Assembly (NCBI GenBank): GCA_963924555.1
Contig: OZ004587.1
Location: forward strand, 6,030,075-6,094,074
Direction: 5' to 3'
From: Crambe crambe
Taxonomy: Eukaryota > Porifera > Demospongiae > Poecilosclerida > Crambeidae
Length of the DNA stretch: 64,000 nt
Every line of letters starts with the position of its first letter. Position 1 is the first letter of the stretch. Below are positions 34,828 to 46,400 of this stretch, in pieces. The notes beneath the pieces were generated by a model. It was not told the DNA's origin and searched no databases. It saw nothing but the letters and a program-made list of their open reading frames with translations. The translations under genes were made by a program, and so were the position numbers.

Positions 34828-36070
34828 ACTGGATAAACTTTAATCCTCCAGGATAACCATAAGAGTTATCTTTGGCAAATCCATAAATTGATATACCAAT
34901 CCTTGCATCAGAGTCAACATGCAAGAGTGTGTGGTCTCCAGCAGACAAGGCCACTCTAGTAATGTATCCACAAATGCGACCACTTGAGCAATAAATTTCA
35001 GTCCATGTTGAAGTTAATAGACTTGCAGAGACAAGAAGAGTCTTGTTTGGCTGGTAATACCTTGTGGATACATATATTGTTATGTAGTTTGTATTGAATC
35101 TTGATGGGATATTGAAGACATAGTTATTACTGTACTGTTCCACTGGTGGTATCATCATCATGAAAGGGTCACCAGTAATGCCATCTGCTACAATTCCAAG
35201 TGCAAACTGAGTGACCAGTACTGGAGCAGAAGACTCAATATTGCAGAAGCTATTAGGGTTGATCCTGAACTCAGTCCAATTTCCAGCAACTAAAAGTGAA
35301 TATACCTTCACTTGAGGGAATGTTGTACAGTTCACACTGATGGTGGTAGAATTCCAAGCAGCAAGTATCCGGATGAGCTCACCTGACATCCTTCCCTTAA
35401 GAGAGGCAACAAAGAAAGAAGTGCCCCATGTAGATGTTGGTGGTATCTGTTCTGTCAGGTGGTCACAAGCTCCTATATTTGTAGGTACATCAGTACATTC
35501 CTGGTTGCTGAAAAAGGATATCGGCTTTGTGGATGTTATTCTCACACCAGTGGAGTCGGAACTTGAAATCAAGTATGTTTCGAGACGTTTTAACACGAAT
35601 GTAGTAGAGGGGGTAGTGATTGTAGTGTTATCTTCACATCCAACAATGAGTATGTCACTTGTATGCTCTGGTCGCCTATCAGGATTATGTTATCCCATAA
35701 TACTCATATTCATCTACTGCTAGGTTACTGCAAGGCAAGGCTAAGAATGAATCACTTGTACCCCCATAGAAATGATGAGAGAAACCATATAGAGTTAGTT
35801 TGCTATCTCCCTCAGCTTTGACGCGTATCCCTTTATTTCGCTCAGTGGTGCTGTTTGATCGGACTTGGAATGTATGTGGTAAAGTCACAACTGTTGTAGA
35901 ATAATTTGTAGCCACTCCATTAAAGGTAAATCCTCTTGCTTCCACATTAAAATTAACAGGATTAGATTCTGGTGTGTTTACAAGGAGTTGGATGGTTGGT
36001 TCTATACTGATATCGTGATTGGTAGAAAATCCCAGGAAAAATTCATTAGCCTTGCTCTCAAAGATAATCT
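34828..36070 (-). pseudogene. Copy C: IgGFc-binding-like exon, frameshifted
   Basis: Same domain as in A, B and D, with both halves clearly readable (EYEYYGIT before the break; [20 protein letters not shown] after). The exon is 1243 bp rather than a multiple of three, with 4 extra bases relative to D just after the YYGIT segment. Confidence 0.8.
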
Positions 36071-36204
36071 CTGCATTAAATATCATTATTCAGCTAATGG
36101 CTTTTCTAACTAGCTTTTTTTTAAACTACTAGCTAGCTAGTAGGTTCTGTTAGGAAATGGTCTTAAAAGAGATTGGTAGAAAATCCTAGGAAATAATTCA
36201 CTTA

Positions 36205-36329
36205 GTGAAGTGACCCTTACCCATCATCAAGTACAAGATACTATTCCTACTTCACTCCCATGATCAAGGGCCAAGGGAGTGAAGTAGGAATAGTATCTCG
36301 TACTTGATGATGGGTAAGGGTCACTTCAC
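36205..36329. repeat. Palindrome (hairpin) in copy C intron
   Basis: Arms GTGAAGTGACCCTTACCCAT and its inverse, nearly perfect for about 55 bp each around ATGATCAAGGGCC. Confidence 0.85.
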
Positions 36330-36650
36330 TCTCTTGCATGCAGTTATAATACATATTCCAGCTAGATTTTTGGGCCATACTGCTTCGATGCTGCAGTACT
36401 TGGTTTTCATAATGAAGCTGCAGTTATAATAACATCCCTACTTCACATTTTTATTTCGAAGAAATTTTTTGCATTCACTTGTAGCCATAGCTCTGGTACT
36501 CGATAAATGACAAGACGTATGTGAGCATTTTTATGGGAACTTGAGTACCCTGGTAGTGTAGTGCTATGCAGTTGCAGCCAGCCTCAGATATCTTAAAAAT
36601 TAGTAAAACTGAATATCAGTTTCATTACTTAGTTTAGGCCAATAGACCTT

Positions 36651-36951
36651 TTTCATGGAGAAGTGTGGAACTTTAATAAGATTCATAAGCAAAATAGCCA
36701 CCCCCATTGGTGGGGAAAATTGTACTAGTAGCTAGTATTGTAGTGTAGAAATCCATCTTTGTTAAAGCAGAAACACCACCTGAGTCCTACATGAAGTATT
36801 AATGAGTGAAGCAGCTGTGACTCTATGGTTTGTAGAAAGGTTATGTAATTCTTCTATCTAGCTCGATACTCCCACCAATATGGATGTGGCATTTTGCTTA
36901 TGAATCCCATTAAAATTCCTTCACACTTCTGTTCCATGAAAAGAGTCTATT
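36651..36951. mobile_element. Foldback element in copy C intron
   Basis: Imperfect inverted arms of about 70 bp starting AATAGACCTTTTTCATGGAG and its inverse end, with CATAAGCAAAAT in each arm. No coding sequence. Probably a MITE. Confidence 0.6.
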
Positions 36952-37285
36952 GCTTACAGTACATGTTTTAGCTTAATCTTGACTAGTTAACTATTGCATG
37001 TACGTACACTCAGTGACTAAGACAGACTACCGGTATTATAATAATGCAGCAGGTGGTAATCACTTCCATTTGGTACATAATATACTACAACCAGAGGTGA
37101 TGGTCTATGTAGTTACAACTATCAACATTAACTGCATATAGCTACGTAGCAACAGGATTTCCCATCCTTGTTTCTACAATAGTGTACCCTGATGAAGTCC
37201 AGGGAAAGCCCCCTGTGGTTGTACATTTAAAAGGAATTTATAGGACCTTTGTACATATATAAAAACTATATATGTATGTATGTAC

Positions 37286-37384
37286 CTTGATGTGTGGCTG
37301 TTTCTTCAGTATTCATTAGTTTGGCAGTAGTCACTGGTTCAGAAGTACTCACTGGTTCACCACTAGTCACTGGTTTGGAAGTTG
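37286..37384 (-). CDS. Copy C: Ser/Thr-rich linker exon
   Basis: A candidate 99-bp phase 1-1 exon between an AG acceptor and GT donor, encoding SKPVTSGEPVSTSEPVTTAK then LMNTEETATHQ. Repeated PVT/PVS with many Ser and Thr suggests an O-glycosylated stalk between Ig and IgGFc domains. Not seen in A or B; the D counterpart would lie outside the window. Confidence 0.45.
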
Positions 37385-38380
37385 CTGTTTCAGAAGTATA
37401 TAGTTACACACAATTAGCTAATTCCCACTTAACATGAATAAGTAGAGCTAGAAGTGGTTCTCTAGATGAACATTGCAGGGATTCCTAGATCACTTGCTTA
37501 GATCTCAAGTCCAACCATGCTTTATCACAGTTGCAGTTGTGAGAGGAGTCAAGCAGGACCCAAAGTTGCTTGACACAGTTTATATCTATTTGCATTCACC
37601 TTGCCCCTTGATCATTCACTAGCTAGAACTGCTATAATTTTCTTGATTTTTTAACCATAATTTCAAATTTCAAAAACCAGTATCAGCTCTTAGTTGATGC
37701 ATTAAACTAGAAATAATTATTGGAGAGTTATGAATGCAAATAGACTTTAGCTACGTATGTAGCCATACATACATGCACTCTAGTATGGTTGCTGCTGTTT
37801 TATAGGGCAAGAAGGTAGTTAGCTACCAGGTTCCATGATTGCTGAGCACTGCATGCTGCTTTAGCAAGAGTTTTAAAACCTAAAATACTTGAGTTATAAA
37901 TCTCATAGTGAAAAATCTAAACTAGACTATGATATTCAAGTTTTTTAGCCTTAATGAAAACTTAAAACAGAAAAACCACCTGCATGCAGGTCTGTAGGTA
38001 CACTTTCATGAAGCCCATTGATCACTTCATCATGCTGATATAAGAGTTCATGCAAGGTCAGCAATTTTTGATTTTAGGAGCTCATCGATCACTTGTTTCT
38101 ACAAATTAGCTGGGCCAGCTGCTCTAGACTATTGTCATGGATATTGATGATGTATGCAGTTGTGGTTCATTAAGGTTCCCATGGATACTGTAGTGATGCA
38201 TACACATAATATTATTCATGAATCAATAACTATATTCATCAAAAACTCGGCCAACAATACTGCTGAAAGTTTGCTAATATAGCTTGAGACCACAGTATAC
38301 TGTGCAATTTCTGTAGTAGCTACTCCATATACATAGAGGTGATGGTATAAACATTAGGTGATTCTAAGCACATTTCTCAC

Positions 38381-38750
38381 CTATGAATACAGTGGCAGTG
38401 TGTATTTCAGTGCTTGTATTGTCTATATGGGGTAGGCTCCAAATGGTGTCATGGTATTATTCCTGTGATTCAGACGAACTTGGTGAGTGTAGCCAGTCCT
38501 AGTGAAGTCACCATTTGGACTATCTTTTGGACAAGGGACTATGGTACCATTAGGGAAGTACCACTCCCTCAGAGAAAGTCCATTAGGATTATCACTACCT
38601 CTACAACAGTGAGTATTAACACCGGGAGTGTTACACACAAGGATTAGGATCAACAATTATATCGATCCCAATATCAGTGATGAATACAGTGTCACCAGGG
38701 AGATATACAACACCATTTAAGTTGAAGTAGCTATAGTCCAGTGCTAGGAC
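38381..38750 (-). pseudogene. Copy C: second Ig-like exon, broken
   Basis: Homologous to the Ig exon of A. A 4-bp insertion near 38730 (GGACTATAGCTACTTC against GGACTGTACTTC) creates a stop, and two internal deletions shorten it. The length of 370 bp is not a multiple of three. Confidence 0.65.
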
Positions 38751-38856
38751 CTAAATGAAGGCAAAGATGGACTAAATGGCATGCATCTGCCCTGGCCATG
38801 CATATCCAATTAGAAGACCCAGTAGCTAAATAGATAAAAAAAAATTCTGCACTCAC

Positions 38857-39249
38857 CAAGTATTATAGAGGCAGTGAAATTCATTGTATTGTACATATCA
38901 GGCACCAAACCGGTGTAGGTTCCAAGTGGTGTCATGGCATTATTCCTGCGATTCAGACGAACTTGGTGAGTGTAGCCAGTCCTAGTCAAGTCTCCATTTG
39001 GACTGTCTCTTTGACGAGGAACTATGGTACCATAAGGGAAGTACCACTCCCCCAGAGAAGGTCCATTAGGATTATCAGGAGCTCTACAGCAGTGAGTATT
39101 AACATTGGAAGTGTTGCATACAAGAGAAGATCCAGGATTAGGATCAGCCATTATAGCGATCCCAATATCAGTGATGAATACAGTGTCTCCAGGGAGATAA
39201 ACAACACCTCTCAAGTTGAAGTACAGTCCAGTGCTAGGAGGTGTAGGAC
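38857..39249 (-). CDS. Copy C: first Ig-like exon
   Basis: A 393-bp phase 1-1 open exon with [43 protein letters not shown] and LGTYTGLVPD. The cysteine present in B at this last place (TYTCVVPD) is glycine here, which would remove a core disulphide. Confidence 0.65.
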
Positions 39250-39415
39250 CTAGATGATTCAGAAGGGGCTCAGACTCAGATAAGGAGCTAGCTAGTGATA
39301 ATGGAAGTGGTCATATGAATGCTCAATACTATAATAACCAAGCTAGTACTCTTTAAAAAGCTGCTGGGCTTGGAAAATTTACTTAATTATTTGATTATAC
39401 AGTTGACATTCTTAC

Positions 39416-39647
39416 CAGGGGCAGATACAGGGTAGGGGTCCAGACCCCCCCTTTTTAATTTTGAAGTTGCATATGTTGACAAGTTGTTAATAGGTTTATA
39501 ATGCAGCACAAAAGATGATTATTCCAAACTTCCGTACTTTTTTGATTATTGACACTTTGTGTTGTTCTCTAAAGGGATTCAATTTTTTGCTTCCACAGGA
39601 GGAGCATGTTGGATCCCCCCCTTTCAAAATTGCAGGATCTGCCCCTG
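39416..39647. mobile_element. 232-bp MITE abutting a splice donor
   Basis: Ends CAGGGGCAGATAC and an inverse end reading GATCTGCCCCTG, flanked by CTTAC (39411-39415, 39648-39652). CTTAC is the complement of the GTAAG donor of copy C exon 1, so insertion duplicated the donor. Confidence 0.75.
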
Positions 39648-39652
39648 CTTAC

Positions 39653-39713
39653 CTTGCCCATAAATGTTGGAGAAACTCCACCCCAACACTACAGTGAAGA
39701 GAAGTAACCTCAT
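39653..39713 (-). CDS. Copy C exon 1: signal peptide
   Basis: ATG at 39711-39713 opens MRLLLFTVVLGWSFSNIYGQ. 61 bp, ends in phase 1. The donor GTAAG lies within a 5-bp target duplication made by the MITE directly to its left. Confidence 0.7.
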
Positions 39714-40443
39714 AACTGCTGTAGCTTACAGCTAGCTATATAGAAAGGTAGTAAGGTCTTGTTAGCTATCAGTCAATAATCCTAACCACTGACAGAGACT
39801 TCTCTGTATTCTCTGGTGGTAGCTAATAAGGCATTATTTATCTAAACAATCAAATACCTAAGCATTCAACCCTGACCCTGTGGTATGCATGGGGACAACT
39901 CCCACTTGGGGTCTCCCCCTTGGTACAATTATACTGCAGAGATATTTTAGTATCATGTTACAATTAATATCACCCTGCTACATATGTAACAGAGGCCATC
40001 CCCCTAGCAAGCTAGAGTGTGGTACTAGGTGCCATTGCTCTTCAGTGATATATACTGCCACATACCCTTTGCCAGGCCATCCTTGAGTGATATAAGCAGC
40101 AGCCTCATTAACCAAGCCGAGATTGCTAGCTAATACTTAATTGATTTTCTACAATAATACAATTCTTGATTCTGATCACCTGATGGCTATTTACATAATG
40201 TGCTAGTCTGATTCTTGCAACCTCAATACTAACTAGCTATGTACTCTGTATCATCACAGGTATAGTCTAGCACTACATATGTAAGGCTAAAGTGTTAGCA
40301 ATCAATTTCTAATAGAGAAATACATATCTACAAGTTCCATGTTATAACTGAATTAGCTACAACACAAAGCAAATCAAATCAGTAGCTAGGTAGCTACCTA
40401 CATCTAAATAAGGAAGCACAATAGATAATTAGTTAGCAGAACT
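39714..40443. other. Intergenic spacer between B and C
   Basis: 730 bp between the stop of B and the ATG of C. No gene or clear promoter element seen. Confidence 0.5.
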
Positions 40444-40769
40444 TCAAGGACACAACTGTAAGGGTTCACTCCAAGTCCCATTAGTAACACGAACCTAATT
40501 TAAAATGAAGTTATAGCAATTAACAACCAATTGATAGCTAGCTATCAGTATGTAAAGTACTACCTGAACATGTGTAGCATGTTGTGGTCCTAATGAAGGA
40601 GTGACGATAGAAGATAGGAAGAATATAGTTGAACTCCTTCCATTATAAACTCTATCAGTTATAGTGTTGAAGAAGTGGATTTCATAGCCATTGATCCTCC
40701 CACAGGCTCCACTAGGTGCCTCCCACAACACAACCGAACATGTAGTGTGGACAATAAGAGCTTGATGAG
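40444..40769 (-). CDS. Copy B: Fn3 domain and terminus
   Basis: Exons 40564-40769 and 40444-40494. Reads [33 protein letters not shown], then VRVTNGTWSEPLQLCP and TGA at 40444-40446. Fn3-type W-x-A-P and G-x-W-S-x-P elements are clear. Confidence 0.8.
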
Positions 40770-43435
40770 CTGTGTGAGTTGAAAAGAATCGCTGAACTCA
40801 GTTGGTTTATCACATGGATAGCTACCGTAAGTTGGGAATTTTCATTTTCATGGTCATGTTCAACAACGGTCCAAAAATTAATTATATGAAAATTAACAAA
40901 ATAAAGGTTCATGCTATCCATGTCAAGTAACTAAGGTTTGGCGCTGGCTATTTCTGCAAGAAATGCAAGGCATTATCATGTCAGATTCAATTGTTCTACC
41001 AATTATAATGAGTGAACTATAAGCGAAATTTAATTGTGTGAACATTTTGATTTTAAACAATTACAAGTAAGCTGTAACAACAAAAATGAAATTGTAAACA
41101 TGATGCCAAAGAAAATTTTCCGGTAGCTATGTGAGTTGAGCATTCAGCAAACAGCTCATATACGTAATCCTCACACTCTCGAATAGCCAATTGGCAGACT
41201 GTTCTATCATTAACTATAGGGAATGCATGCAAGTGTGAATATTCAGTTATAGTGTATGGGTCATATGGCCATCACTATTTTAATCATCCAACAAAATTAA
41301 TGAATACTTAGGTATTTTATAATCACAGTCCCTCCCTCCTCTTGCTCTCCTATAACTCACTGCAATGAATGTTATCATAGATGATCACTCTAACATAATC
41401 AGAAAGAATTTTGATTCGACTCTTTTCTTGAGGAGAGAGGGGAAAATATGTCCCGTTTCTTGAAATGGAGATACTGGTTATGTTGACAACAATAGTCTCT
41501 GCTTGTTCAGGAATGGTGTCAGAAATTATAGCAATGGTGAATGTTAGGGATCTTGTGCCATTAGAGAAAGTAAGGTTAGTCAAAGGAAGCATCATGTAGT
41601 CACTTCCAGCTTCAAAAAAAAAAAGTGAACAGAACATTGATGGAGGAACTACTGGGCACTCAGGGCATACCTCTTGCAGAAGCTAGTGTGCTAGTATCAT
41701 CTGTACCAAGTGATACAGAAGCAACGAACATTCCTAGATTTCCACTCAAAGATACATTAAGGGTGGCATTCCCTGCATCTTCACTTACTTCATAAGATGA
41801 TTGGTTGTATCCAAAAGTTAGAACTAAAAAAAATGTTCTCCAATGAAAGCTGGACAGTACATATACTAGTCTTTGATTTACCATCATCATCAAGTATGGT
41901 GATGTTAACAGATGTAGAAACTAAGGAAACAAGTGACAAAGATGGCTGATCCAATAACCTCAGTGTTACCTCTAGCACCTCAGTGAGTTCAAATATGTCA
42001 TCCTTTATTAATGGGACACAAGCAGCAGAACTGTTGTGTGTAGCATTGAAGGTGAACACCAGAGAACTAGTGTTATTTCCATTGTCCCTGCCATCTATTG
42101 GTTGCAGTGTTGAAGAGATAATATGTAAGTACATGAATTGAAACTTACAAATTGCTGATTTAATGGAGAAAGCAAGCTGTACAGCTATATTCCTCCCTAG
42201 GATTCCCGATATCACTCCAACCTCCACACAAACCTTTCCATCATCTTCACTGACATTATATGGTTGATTAATAAACCCAATGACAACCTCTGCATGGAAA
42301 TTAGTGTGTGTGTGTGTTATAATAATAAGGTTATTGAGTCATCATAAGCATAAAATTAATAATATTACCATCATTATCTAGAATATTGACAACAGCACGA
42401 GCAGGATTAAATTGGACATTTGAAAATGGGGTAGAGGCATATCTTATAATCCCAAAGAAATTCTCAGTGTCCTGGGCTTCTAGTATGTTGTCATCCTTGA
42501 TGGAAAGTCGGAGAGTAGCAGACTCTGTACCAGTAAGTCTAAAAGATGTGGCGTTGCTACCAATATAGTCACGACCATCTATGATGATAGAAGGAGTCCT
42601 TTAATAGGGGATCAACAATGTAGCTATATTATAGACACTTACCCATAGCAGATCCTTGAGATGTAAAGAGCAACACATGTACATTAAATCCTAGCTCTCC
42701 TTGCAAGACTCTGAATGTAAGTTCCACAGCTCCAGCTCCTTCACTAACATTATATTCCACAGGATCAAAGCCAATTGTAGCAACTACAGTGTACATAGGT
42801 CTTATAATTATGTGATAACTTTTCAATAGACTACTTACCATCATCATCTTTTATTGTAACTGAACCAACCACAGCTCCAAACATAATTCTTGCACTTTCA
42901 TGATCTGAAAGAGAGAACAGTACACCACTCTTCAAAACAACAGCAGTCGGTGCAAGACGGACGAACATGATCTCTTCTAATTCAGAAATGTTATCATTGA
43001 TGATGGGAATTTCAAATGATTGGGTTCTACTAGCACCACTGCTGAAGTTTAAACTGGTTAGAGACACTGCAGTATAATCCATTCCAACTACAGGACATTT
43101 AATATCAGCAGGCAATGAACTATATAGTTATAGTTTGCATCAACTCACCCATAGCAGTGGTTGCTTGATTGGATCCATCAGTGCTGGCAGTCACGATGAA
43201 ACTAAGTTCTTGAATAAATTCACCATCAAGAACAATGCTCACAGTTTGAGAACCACCATTCTCATTGATTATATTATCCACAGGATTCAAATTGAACCTG
43301 ATGACTGTAATGATAGAGAATGAGATAATTAGCTGAAATTTGTACATTATTATAACAATCTGTTATCTTCCTCTGAAACTGTAGCAATCCTATAGTTTCA
43401 GTTCAAAAAGGAGTGTCTGACACTATAACAGAGAA

Positions 43436-43467
<32 letters not shown>

Positions 43468-46400
43468 TTCATTCGTTTCTGATGTTCTAAACAATGTAAG
43501 CTAGTCCTCATGATGTAGTGCACTCCAAGTTGGCTTAAAAATTTGAGGGTTCAATCCCCTCACCCCCCCTCCCCCTATATCTCAGCCAATTGAGGTACTA
43601 ATTAGATATTACACAAAAATTTACCGTCATCATCAAAAATAGTGGTGTATGTACTACCAGGATCAATCCTCATACGTTCTGGTTGCTGACCATGGAAACT
43701 CAACCTTGCCTGGAAAGTCTCGATGAGTTCATAAATGTTATCATTTATGAGTGCAATATTGATAGTGGAGACATTGGTTGAAGCATCAAAAGTGTATGTT
43801 TGTGGTCCTGAATAACTGAAATCACTGCCAACTACATAACATGATTAAAGCAAATAACACAAAACAATTCTTTGGACTAGAATATCAAGGCTTTATCTGA
43901 TAGCTTTACTTACCAACAGCTGATACACTGGAAACTGAGAAATCCACTAAAACTTCTCTTTGAAGATATCCTGATACTACACCAATCTTAATAGCAGCAA
44001 TTCCATTTTCATTTGCAGCATATGGAGCATCAATGAACCCAATGACTGCATCTGCAATGACATCATAACTATAAGATCACTAGCTAAGCTATTATCTTAA
44101 CTTCTTCACATAATATAATTAATATGCCTTCTCTCTCTAATAAAAATAAGCTATGCTACTATAATTTATAGCTAACTAGTTCTTAGAATTACCATCTTCA
44201 TCTATGATTGTGATAGATGTGACATTGGGTTCGATCAATAAAGTGGCTCTTGACTGAGAGTGTAAGTTTGGACGCAAGGCAAGTGTAAAGTTTTCATCTC
44301 TCTCGTAGACATTATCATCAATAATAGAAATGTTAGAGCAAAACTTGCGTGGCTTAGAAGAACCACTGCTGATAGGAAATCGATCAATTCTCTGAAAAGG
44401 TCTAATTTCAACAAAATCAGTCCCATCTATGAAATTTATTAGTTAATAGCTGATAACTACTAATACATAATATTACCTGCACTTCCTGCATCTGTGATGT
44501 ATTCTGTGCTTATTTCAAATGCAAGATTTTCGCCTGGTGGTGGGTTGGTCATTACGATGCAAACCTCCACTGAACCAGTGGCTTCATTAACTGTGTACTG
44601 GAGCTGCTCAAAACCAACCATCACTAAAAAACAAGCAAGCAAACATTCTAAAAGCTCAATTCGTGACTAATGATAAGCTTACCATCATTATCAATGATGT
44701 TTATCAAAGTAGTTGCAAAAAGGTTGGTTGGAGTTTCAAATGTAGGAAATCCACTGTTGGTTACAGCACTTGCTTGGAAAGTCTCTGTACCTTCTGGAAG
44801 AGTATCATGGTTGAGAAAGAAATGAAAGGAGATGTTCTGTGATTCTGGGGGGAAATTAATGAGAGTAAATACTCTTCCTGGTTGTCCAATGCTATAGTCG
44901 TAACTGATGCCATTAACAGATTGCAGTGTAGCAGCTTGTAACCCCATATCACTGGAATTGACATATATGGCCACAGAGTACATTTGCTCAGTAATACGAT
45001 TATCTTCCTTGATTAGTGTCAAATTTAGTGACATCTTGTGGTTAGGCTCTTGAAAGTTGTATGATTGTTGTAAGAAGCCTATTTTAAGAGCTAAAGTATA
45101 AATGTTAATAACAGGATATATCATTCTGATGAAACTTATTTTGGACTTACAGTCATTGTCAATGATATTGCAGATGCTTGTGTTTTGTTCTATCTTTACC
45201 CGTGAAGTATTTAAGGCAGAAATGAGTCCTAGATTAACAATGAACTGCTGTAAATTTGCTTCGTCGATTTCATCGTCAACTATAGGAATATCAGCTGACA
45301 ATTCAAATATAGGTCTAGGCAAATTTTCATCAGAAGGGAAGATGATTTCTAGCACAGTTCCATCAAAATCTGCCTCCTCTGTGTACATATATACATAGGA
45401 GAGCATTTGGTATCAGGTGAATTGGAAAAAATGAGTCTCACGAGCTCTATTTGGAGATATTTCATCATCAGGAAAATCACCAATGATGCCTCTTGATTGA
45501 GCAGCAGCAACTGTCAATGGAGTTAACTTCAATGTGACAGGATTGGCAAGGAATGTGGACAGGCTTTTTTTAAACACTCTCACTGGCATCACTGAATTTT
45601 GTTTTTCTTCAGCCCAGTAGCTACATCCAGGAATTGTGAATATGACATCTACAAGGTCAAGAAATACAACAGAAGAATCAGACTCAGTCTCTTTCTGTAT
45701 GTAAGTCTAAAAGACATAATTACCATTGGTATCTATTATAGTTCCCTTCACTTTATTGACGATTACTGTGTCATTTCCAAAGATAGATAATGGAGTGTGC
45801 AGATTCAATGAGATGATGAATGTCTCATCTTCTTCTTGGGCAACTGCATCCACTAGTAGTGCAAATGAAATGAGTTGTTGATCAGTACTTCCAGGTGATA
45901 TGTTTATGAGATTTCCACCAAATAAACGCACATCTTCTCCGCCTAATAATGGAAAAAAAGTTATATTATTCGGTGCGCCTATTATGTGCTAGCTACGACT
46001 TCAAGATGCATGAAAACATTACCTGCGGTTACAGGAGTCAGTTTGATTGAACCCATGACCTCTTGAGAGGCTGTTCCTGATAGGAAGCCAATTTCAACAG
46101 CATAATTCTGTAATCGTTCTTCCCCAATAAACTCAGTTTGATTGAACCCAAACACTGTAACGACAAAACAGCATAAGAAAGAAAACTCTTTCACCAGCAG
46201 TAGCTATAGTCATTGATTCACTCAGTCATCATAGCTACTAATTTTTGCATAGATGAAAGTCAAATTTGGCTACAGACAAAGTAATGAAGTCAGCATTTCA
46301 ATTTTAATGTGAAAATGAAGCATTATGTAGTAAGTTGTAGGGACAATTACACACACTTAGTGTGTCTGCATGCATAGAGACATTTTAGTGTGTATTTTCA

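Larger units (their letters stand above)
27581..39713 (-). pseudogene. Copy C: decayed Ig/EGF/IgGFc/Calx-beta/Fn3 gene (class II)
   Basis: The full gene layout is present from a signal peptide (39653-39713) to a terminal stop (27581-27583), with splice sites largely kept. Comparison with D, B and A shows several breaks. Ig2 (38381-38750) has an inserted 4 bp giving a stop, plus deletions. The IgGFc exon is 1243 bp, with about +4 near 35660-35695. The EGF exon at 34619-34745 has +4 and one Cys-to-Ser. Calx-beta 1 first exon is 131 bp (-1), Calx-beta 5 second exon is 206 bp (-1), and Calx-beta 9 second exon has CGA to TGA at 28279-28281. The rest of the exons remain open, so decay is fairly recent. 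Because the internal exons are phase 1-1, skipping broken exons could in principle keep the frame, but losing the large IgGFc exon would change the protein greatly. Confidence 0.8.
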
